From the NCBI RefSeq assembly GCF_000725545.1, contig NZ_JNZP01000019.1, positions 73,117 to 137,116 on the forward strand: a stretch of 64,000 nt of DNA. Reading direction: 5' to 3'. Below the pieces are notes generated by a model. The model made no database searches. It had not been told where the DNA came from and saw only the letters and a list, made by a program, of their open reading frames with translations. The stretch comes from Streptomyces exfoliatus (GTDB lineage Bacteria > Actinomycetota > Actinomycetes > Streptomycetales > Streptomycetaceae). Below, in pieces: positions 58,879 through 64,000 of the stretch; position 1 is the stretch's first letter, and every line of letters starts with the position of its first letter. A program made the translations under genes and the position numbers.

Positions 58879-61800
58879 GTGCAGGGACGTTTCAAGAGGG
58901 ATGGCTCGGGGTCTCCCCAGGCCCGTCAGGGCCGAGCGGATACTCCGGCGGAGCAGGAACCGCGTGCCGGGACCGACCGCGGTCCCTCGGCCTCGCACAC
59001 CCCGAACCAGGGTCAGCGACCGTCCGGCGAAGGCGGTGACGGCGGCAGGCGCACGAGCGCCGCGGCCACTTCCGCCGAGCCGTCCGAAGCACCCCCCAAG
59101 AACAAGGCCGACAACGCCGGGACCGCCGAGAACTCGGCCGGCCCGCGAATAGCCCTGCGCAACTGGCGTATCTCCACGCGCCTGGTCGCACTGCTCACGC
59201 TCCCCGTGGTCGCGGCGACCACCCTGGGCGGCATCCGCATCAGCGAGTCGCTCCAGGACATGGAACAGCTCGACCACATGCAGCTGCTCACCAAGCTGAC
59301 CCGTGAGGCGACCGACCTCGCGCAGGCCCTCCAGGCCGAGCGCGACCTGTCCGCGGGCCCGCTGGCCAACGGCCGGCCGACCAGCGACTACCAGGTCGCC
59401 AACCCGCGCCGGAAGACGGACATCGAGTACAAGGCCTTCCTCAAGGCCACCGAGGACATCCCGGCCACCGAGAGCGACGAGGCTCTTCGCAGCATCCGCC
59501 AGAACGTCGGCCAGATCGCCTCGCAGGTGATCCAGCTCAAGACGATCCGGGACAACGCCTACGAGAAGGGCGTCTCCCACTCGGTGACGGTCGAGGCCTA
59601 CAGCCGCCTCATCCGCTCGCTGCTCAGCCTGTCCCAGGACATGGCGCAGGCGACCAGCAACCCCGAGATGATCAAGCGGACCCGCGCGCTCGCCGCGTTC
59701 TCGTCCGCCAAGGAGTACGCCTCCATCCAGCAGGCGATCATCGCGGCCGCGCTGCCCCCGAGCGACCGGACCTCCGGGAAGATCCAGCAGGGCGACCGCC
59801 TCTACGCCGAGGCCGCGCTCAACTCCGAGGGCGTCGAGCTCAAGTCCTTCCGGGCGATCTACGAGTCGACCGGCGGTGACGCCACCGAGCGCACCGCGTC
59901 CCTGACCAGCGGCAACCCCTCGATCACCGCCGCCGAGAAGTACGCCGAGCGCGTCCTCAACATGGACGACGCGATGCAGGGCGGCGTCAAGCGCGGTCAC
60001 CTGAACTTCACCGACGAGTACGGCACCAAGCTCGCCGCCATGAACCGCATCGAGCGCGGTCTGCTCGGCGACATGGAGACCATGGCCCGTGAGCTGCGGC
60101 AGGAGTCGCAGCGCGAGGCCATCATCAACGGTGCGCTCATCCTCCTCGTCCTCGGCGTCTCGCTCATCGGCGCGTTCGTCGTGGCCCGGTCCATGATCCG
60201 GTCGCTGCGCAGGCTCCAGGACACCGCGACCAAGGTCGCCCAGGAGCGTCTGCCCGAGCTCGTCAAGCAGCTCTCCGAGTCCGACCCGCAGGACGTCGAC
60301 ACCTCCGTCGAGTCCGTCGGTGTGCACTCCCGGGACGAGATCGGCCAGGTGGCCGCGGCCTTCGACGACGTGCACCGCGAGGCCGTCCGCCTCGCCGCCG
60401 AGCAGGCCCTCCTCCGGGGCAACGTCAACGCGATGTTCACCAACCTCTCGCGCCGCTCGCAGGGCCTCATCCAGCGTCAGCTCTCGCTCATCTCCGAGCT
60501 GGAGTCCCGCGAGGCCGACCCGGACCAGCTGTCCTCGCTCTTCAAGCTCGACCACCTCGCGACGCGCATGCGCCGTAACGGTGAGAACCTCCTCGTCCTC
60601 GCCGGTGAGGAGCCGGGCCGTCGATGGACGCGTCCGGTCCCCCTGGTCGACGTCCTGCGCGCCGCCGCCTCCGAGGTGGAGCAGTACGAGCGCATCGAGC
60701 TGTCCTCCGTCCCGGCGACCGAGGTCGCCGGCCGGGTCGTCAACGACCTCGTGCACCTCCTCGCCGAGCTGCTCGAGAACGCCACCTCGTTCTCCTCGCC
60801 GCAGACGAAGGTCCGCGTCACCGGTCACGCGCTGCCCGACGGCCGCGTCCTCGTCGAGATCCACGACACCGGCATCGGCCTCTCCCCCGAGGACCTCGCC
60901 GCGATCAACGAGCGGCTCGCCTCGCCGCCCACCGTGGACGTCTCCGTCTCCCGCCGCATGGGCCTCTTCGTGGTCGGCCGCCTGTCCCTGCGACACGGCA
61001 TCCGCATCCAGCTGCGCCCCTCCGACTCGGGCGGCACCACCGCGCTCGTCATGCTGCCGGTCGACGTCGCCCAGGGCGGCAAGAAGCCGATGCCCAAGCC
61101 GGGTGCCGGCGGCCAGGGCGCGATGCCGCAGGGCTCCTCCGCTCCGGGCGGCCGGCTCCCCGCCGGTCCCGGCGCGGCCGGCGGCCCCGGCGGACGTCCG
61201 GGCCAGGGCGCGCCGTCGGCGACCGCCGGCCGGCTCGGCACCGGAGCCCCGCGCGGCCAGGTCGGTACGAGCGGTCCCCGGGCCGCGCTGCCCGCCCGGG
61301 ACGGAGCCCCCCTCGCGGGCGGTCCGCAGGGCGCGCCGCAGTCCCGTACCCCGCAGCCGCAGAACGCGCAGCAGGACCAGACCGGTCAGCTGCCGCAGGC
61401 CCCGCAGAGCCACGACCCGCTGCGGCCCGGCCCCGGCGGCGGTCTCATCGGCGGCGCCGCGAGCGCCATCCCCTCCCGTACGGACGTGTGGGGCAACACC
61501 TCCGGCCCGCAGGCCGGATCCGGTTCGCCGCAGCAGGCCCCGCAGGGCAACCGCTCCGGCGGGTACGAGTTCCCGCGCGCCGAGCTGCCGGGGGGCAACC
61601 CCCAGCCGCAGCGCCCGCAGGCCGCGAGCTGGGGCAACGACCAGGCGCAGCAGCCGGTCCGGCGCCCGCAGCAGGAGATGTCCCCGCTGGACGCTCCGCG
61701 CGGTCACGAGGAGGCCGAGACGACGGGCCAGTTCGCGGCTCCGGGGGCCCCGCAGGGTCCCGGTTCCACGGGCCAGTTCGCACGTCCCGACTTCGACGCC

Positions 61801-62736
61801 CCGCAGCGGCAGCCGCAGGGCCGGCCCCCGCAGGCCCCGCAGCAGGCTCAGCAGCAGCCCCAGCAGGCCTACCAGGGCGGTGCCCAGGACCCGGCGTCGA
61901 CGGCGCAGTTCCCGCGTCCCGACTTCGGTGCCCCGCAGGGTCCCGGTTCCACCGGCCAGTTCGCGCGCCCCGACTTCAACGCCCCGCAGCAGCAGCCGCA
62001 GGGCTACCAGGGCGGGCAGCAGCAGGCCCCGCAGGGGTACCAGGGCGGCCAGCAGCAGTTCGGCCGGCAGCCGTTCGTACCGCAGGCGCAGCAGCAGGCC
62101 CCGCAGGCGCCGGCTCCGCGACAGCGGACCGGTGGCGACTTCGGCGGCGGTGACTTCGGCGGTCAGAACCGGGGTCCCGAGCCGGTCCAGCAGCAGGCGC
62201 CGCAGCCGCGTCACCCGCAGCTCCAGCAGCCGCGCCGTCCGGAGGCCCTGCCGCCGGCGGGTGCGGGCGACGGCCGTACGCCGCTGTTCGACTCGCTGGA
62301 GACCAACTGGCAGCAGCAGGGCGCGGGGCGTGTCCCTGACGTGGCGCAGACGACGCAGACCCCGGTCGTGTCGCAGCCGTCCGCTCCCGCGCCCCGGCAG
62401 ACCGGTGACCCGGCCGCCGACGGCCGGCAGAACGGCGGGGCCGCCTGGCGGACCACGCCCAACGACGAGCTGGTGCGCCAGGCCGAGCGGGTGCGCAAGC
62501 CCGCGGCCGGCGGTGTCACCACCTCAGGTCTTCCGCGCCGTGTGCCGAAGGCCAACCTCGTACCCGGGACCGCACAGGAGCAGGCCCACACGGCCGGCCC
62601 CCAGGTCTCGCGTGCACCCGACGACGTCCGCGGCCGGCTGACCAATCTGCGCCGCGGCATCCAGCAGGGCCGACAGGCCGGCAACTCGACCACGGGTAAC
62701 CACCACCTCGGTCCGAACCATCAGCAGGAGCGCTAG
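58879..62736 (+). CDS. cvnA: conservon sensor histidine kinase-like protein CvnA (nitrate/nitrite-sensing domain)
   Basis: A 1285-residue membrane protein. A basic N-terminus leads to membrane helix 1 (about residues 101-119), an extracytoplasmic NIT-type sensing domain (to about 413), helix 2 (about 414-436), HAMP and a histidine-kinase ATPase with N box LLENATSF (about 631-638), DTGIGLSPEDL and a RRMGLFVVGRLS G box. No clear phosphorylatable histidine box is visible. The C-terminal 550 residues are Gln/Pro/Gly-rich and repetitive. The GTG start gives the whole domain order. It begins the cvn conservon, known to act with a GTPase in a G-protein-like system; this one matches cvn1 by position. 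Confidence 0.9.
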   Translation: MQGRFKRDGSGSPQARQGRADTPAEQEPRAGTDRGPSASHTPNQGQRPSGEGGDGGRRTSAAATSAEPSEAPPKNKADNAGTAENSAGPRIALRNWRISTRLVALLTLPVVAATTLGGIRISESLQDMEQLDHMQLLTKLTREATDLAQALQAERDLSAGPLANGRPTSDYQVANPRRKTDIEYKAFLKATEDIPATESDEALRSIRQNVGQIASQVIQLKTIRDNAYEKGVSHSVTVEAYSRLIRSLLSLSQDMAQATSNPEMIKRTRALAAFSSAKEYASIQQAIIAAALPPSDRTSGKIQQGDRLYAEAALNSEGVELKSFRAIYESTGGDATERTASLTSGNPSITAAEKYAERVLNMDDAMQGGVKRGHLNFTDEYGTKLAAMNRIERGLLGDMETMARELRQESQREAIINGALILLVLGVSLIGAFVVARSMIRSLRRLQDTATKVAQERLPELVKQLSESDPQDVDTSVESVGVHSRDEIGQVAAAFDDVHREAVRLAAEQALLRGNVNAMFTNLSRRSQGLIQRQLSLISELESREADPDQLSSLFKLDHLATRMRRNGENLLVLAGEEPGRRWTRPVPLVDVLRAAASEVEQYERIELSSVPATEVAGRVVNDLVHLLAELLENATSFSSPQTKVRVTGHALPDGRVLVEIHDTGIGLSPEDLAAINERLASPPTVDVSVSRRMGLFVVGRLSLRHGIRIQLRPSDSGGTTALVMLPVDVAQGGKKPMPKPGAGGQGAMPQGSSAPGGRLPAGPGAAGGPGGRPGQGAPSATAGRLGTGAPRGQVGTSGPRAALPARDGAPLAGGPQGAPQSRTPQPQNAQQDQTGQLPQAPQSHDPLRPGPGGGLIGGAASAIPSRTDVWGNTSGPQAGSGSPQQAPQGNRSGGYEFPRAELPGGNPQPQRPQAASWGNDQAQQPVRRPQQEMSPLDAPRGHEEAETTGQFAAPGAPQGPGSTGQFARPDFDAPQRQPQGRPPQAPQQAQQQPQQAYQGGAQDPASTAQFPRPDFGAPQGPGSTGQFARPDFNAPQQQPQGYQGGQQQAPQGYQGGQQQFGRQPFVPQAQQQAPQAPAPRQRTGGDFGGGDFGGQNRGPEPVQQQAPQPRHPQLQQPRRPEALPPAGAGDGRTPLFDSLETNWQQQGAGRVPDVAQTTQTPVVSQPSAPAPRQTGDPAADGRQNGGAAWRTTPNDELVRQAERVRKPAAGGVTTSGLPRRVPKANLVPGTAQEQAHTAGPQVSRAPDDVRGRLTNLRRGIQQGRQAGNSTTGNHHLGPNHQQER
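61748..62004 (+). repeat. 74-base direct repeat within cvnA
   Basis: Bases 61748-61821 and 61931-62004 are near-identical and 183 bases apart. They encode copies of a GPGSTGQFARPDF(D/N)APQ unit in the C-terminal low-complexity tail. Confidence 0.75.
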
Positions 62737-63159
62737 TTGAACGCGATGAGCCAGGCGGCGCAGAACCTGAACTGGTTGATCACCAATTTCGTGGACAACA
62801 CCCCCGGGGTGTCGCACACGGTGGTGGTCTCCGCCGACGGACTCCTGCTCGCCATGTCCGAAGGATTCCCCCGTGACCGCGCCGACCAGCTGGCGGCGGT
62901 CGCGTCCGGACTGACCTCGCTGACCGCGGGCGCGTCCCGGATCTTCGAGGGGGGCCCCGTCGCACAGACCGTGGTGGAGATGGAGCGCGGCTTCCTCTTC
63001 CTCATGCAGGTCTCCGACGGCTCCTCACTGGCCGTACTCGCCCACCCCGAGTGCGACATCGGCCTCGTGGGCTACGAGATGGCGCTCCTGGTCGACCGGG
63101 CCGGCAGCGTCCTCACCCCGGACCTCCGCGCGGAGCTCCAGGGCAGCCTGCTGCACTAG
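62737..63159 (+). CDS. cvnB: roadblock/LC7-domain protein CvnB
   Basis: A 140-residue roadblock/LC7 protein (LITNFVDNTPGVSHTVVVSADGLLLAMSEG...). Such proteins act as regulators or GTPase-activating partners of the CvnD GTPase. The TTG at 62737 has an AGGAG site six bases away and directly follows the cvnA stop; an ATG three codons in has poorer spacing. The downstream gap of 160 bases to cvnC contains a hairpin. Confidence 0.92.
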   Translation: MNAMSQAAQNLNWLITNFVDNTPGVSHTVVVSADGLLLAMSEGFPRDRADQLAAVASGLTSLTAGASRIFEGGPVAQTVVEMERGFLFLMQVSDGSSLAVLAHPECDIGLVGYEMALLVDRAGSVLTPDLRAELQGSLLH

Positions 63160-63199
63160 CCGGTTCCCCATACCGGACAACCCCCGCACGACCGATCGA

Positions 63200-63229
63200 C
63201 AGGGCGGTACGCCCCTCCGTACCGCCCTG
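63200..63229 (+). terminator. hairpin between cvnB and cvnC
   Basis: A perfect 12-base stem (CAGGGCGGTACG and its complement) with a CCCCTC loop inside the conservon operon. It may reduce transcription of cvnC-cvnD or protect the upstream message. Confidence 0.55.
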
Positions 63230-63319
63230 CGCACCGTTGTTCATCGTCCGGCCGCCCCACCCGGCCCCCCACCGGCCCCATCAGACGGCAGAGAGTTTGC
63301 TGTCACGCCCGGAGGATTC

Positions 63320-63724
63320 ATGACCCCGCCCCCCGCCTCTCACGATCCGTACGGCAACTCAGTCGACGAGTACGGGCACGAGGGCGACCAGCCGCTGGTG
63401 CGTCCGTACGCGATGACCGGCGGCCGGACCCGGCCGCGCTACCAGCTCGCCATCGAAGCCCTTGTCAGCACCACGGCAGACCCGGCGCACCTCGCCACGC
63501 TGCTCCCCGAGCATCAGCGGATCTGCCACCTGTGCCGTGAGGTCAAGTCGGTGGCCGAGGTGTCGGCGCTGCTCTCGATGCCGCTCGGTGTCGCCAGGAT
63601 CCTCGTCGCCGACCTGGCGGAGGCCGGCATGGTGGCGATCCACCAGCCGGGCAACGGAGAGACCGGCGGCACGCCGGACGTGACTCTGCTCGAAAGGGTG
63701 CTCAGTGGACTTCGCAAGCTCTAA
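63320..63724 (+). CDS. cvnC: DUF742 protein CvnC
   Basis: A 134-residue DUF742 protein with VRPYAMTGGRTRPRYQLAIE and the helical HQRICHLCREVKSVAEVSALL segment, which resembles a winged helix and could bind DNA or a partner. The ATG at 63320 follows GGAGGATTC. Its 3' end overlaps the start of cvnD by 20 bases. Confidence 0.92.
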   Translation: MTPPPASHDPYGNSVDEYGHEGDQPLVRPYAMTGGRTRPRYQLAIEALVSTTADPAHLATLLPEHQRICHLCREVKSVAEVSALLSMPLGVARILVADLAEAGMVAIHQPGNGETGGTPDVTLLERVLSGLRKL

Positions 63725-64000
63725 TGGCGGTTCCGGTTCTCAGGGACGGGCGACCACCAGCGCGAAGATCGTGGTGGCGGGCGGATTCGGCGTGGGCAAG
63801 ACCACGTTCGTCGGCGCCGTCTCGGAGATCGACCCGCTGCGTACCGAGGCCGTGATGACGTCGGCTTCGGCGGGCATCGACGACCTCACGCACACCGGCG
63901 GCAAGACGACGACGACCGTCGCCATGGACTTCGGCCGCATCACCCTGGACCAGGACCTGATCCTGTACCTGTTCGGCACCCCCGGACAGGACCGCTTCTG
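63705..64000 (+). CDS. cvnD: conservon GTPase CvnD (partial, 3' end cut by window edge)
   Basis: The first 98 codons of a Ras-like GTP-binding protein. The P-loop GGFGVGKTT lies at residues 26-34 and switch II is seen as LFGTPGQDRF at the window end. CvnD is thought to couple the CvnA sensor to downstream output. The GTG at 63705 has an AAAGGG site upstream. The gene continues beyond base 64000. Confidence 0.93.
   Translation, partial: MDFASSNGGSGSQGRATTSAKIVVAGGFGVGKTTFVGAVSEIDPLRTEAVMTSASAGIDDLTHTGGKTTTTVAMDFGRITLDQDLILYLFGTPGQDRF

Noticed and set aside
61748..62004. Direct repeats that might be transposon ends
   Set aside because: They are in-frame coding repeats of the CvnA tail and have no terminal inverted repeats or transposase nearby.

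Overview
The window is high-GC actinobacterial DNA and reads as a core chromosomal segment of a Streptomyces species. The gene content and order match what I recall of the S. coelicolor block running from the yraN/sip/rplS region to the cvn1 conservon, but the exact species cannot be told from the sequence. Third-position G/C codon use, frequent GTG starts, the nsdA, hupS, ndgR and cvn genes, and the amtB-glnK-glnD order all support this. I see no insertion sequence, prophage, CRISPR array or clear genomic island.

Layout. 1-7.6 kb (minus strand): a broken-off yraN, a DUF2469 gene, a Nudix hydrolase, four tandem type I signal peptidases, then the ribosome set rplS-trmD-rimM-khpA-rpsP. 7.7-13.2 kb: a SprT-like zinc protein, a methyltransferase, an FtsH paralogue and ffh (SRP). 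13.2-17.6 kb: nitrogen control, amtB-glnK-glnD, with a well-matched GlnR operator upstream of amtB. 17.8-25.8 kb: nsdA (developmental repressor), a degenerate Prim-Pol protein, ftsY (SRP receptor), an NCS1 permease, a luciferase-like flavoprotein and the glucose permease glcP. 26-30.6 kb: smc, a small coiled-coil protein and acylphosphatase. 30.8-33 kb: a secreted CAP protein and a divergent flavodoxin/HxlR pair. 33-42.4 kb: mutM, rnc (absB), rpmF, a YceD-like protein, a DivIVA-like protein, coaD, rsmD, recG, a DAK2 kinase-like gene and rpmB. 42.5-50.5 kb: thiD-thiL, a lone RAM domain, a lipoprotein, ddl, gpsA, plsC, cofC and hupS. 50.6-53.5 kb: leuCD with its divergent regulator ndgR. 53.6-58 kb: five tRNAs (Gln/Glu) and gltX, which probably charges both kinds. 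58-64 kb: a short NPRR-repeat protein and the conservon cvnA-B-C-D, the last cut by the window edge.

How the parts work together. Protein export is strongly represented (ffh, ftsY and four signal peptidases), next to ribosome biogenesis. GlnR, GlnK and GlnD link nitrogen uptake to signalling. Chromosome organisation (smc, hupS), RNA processing (rnc) and developmental control (nsdA, cvn1, DivIVA-like protein) sit between housekeeping genes. Many gene ends carry near-perfect GC-rich hairpins, which I list as terminators.

Most items that deserve a second look are regulatory: tandem palindromes at ndgR/leuC, three palindromes upstream of glcP, and an unexplained about 390-base leader at 29955-30345. 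At protein level they are an isoleucine at the pore-loop position of the FtsH paralogue, a degraded Prim-Pol active site and the NPRR protein beside the conservon. No clearly new multi-gene system is visible.
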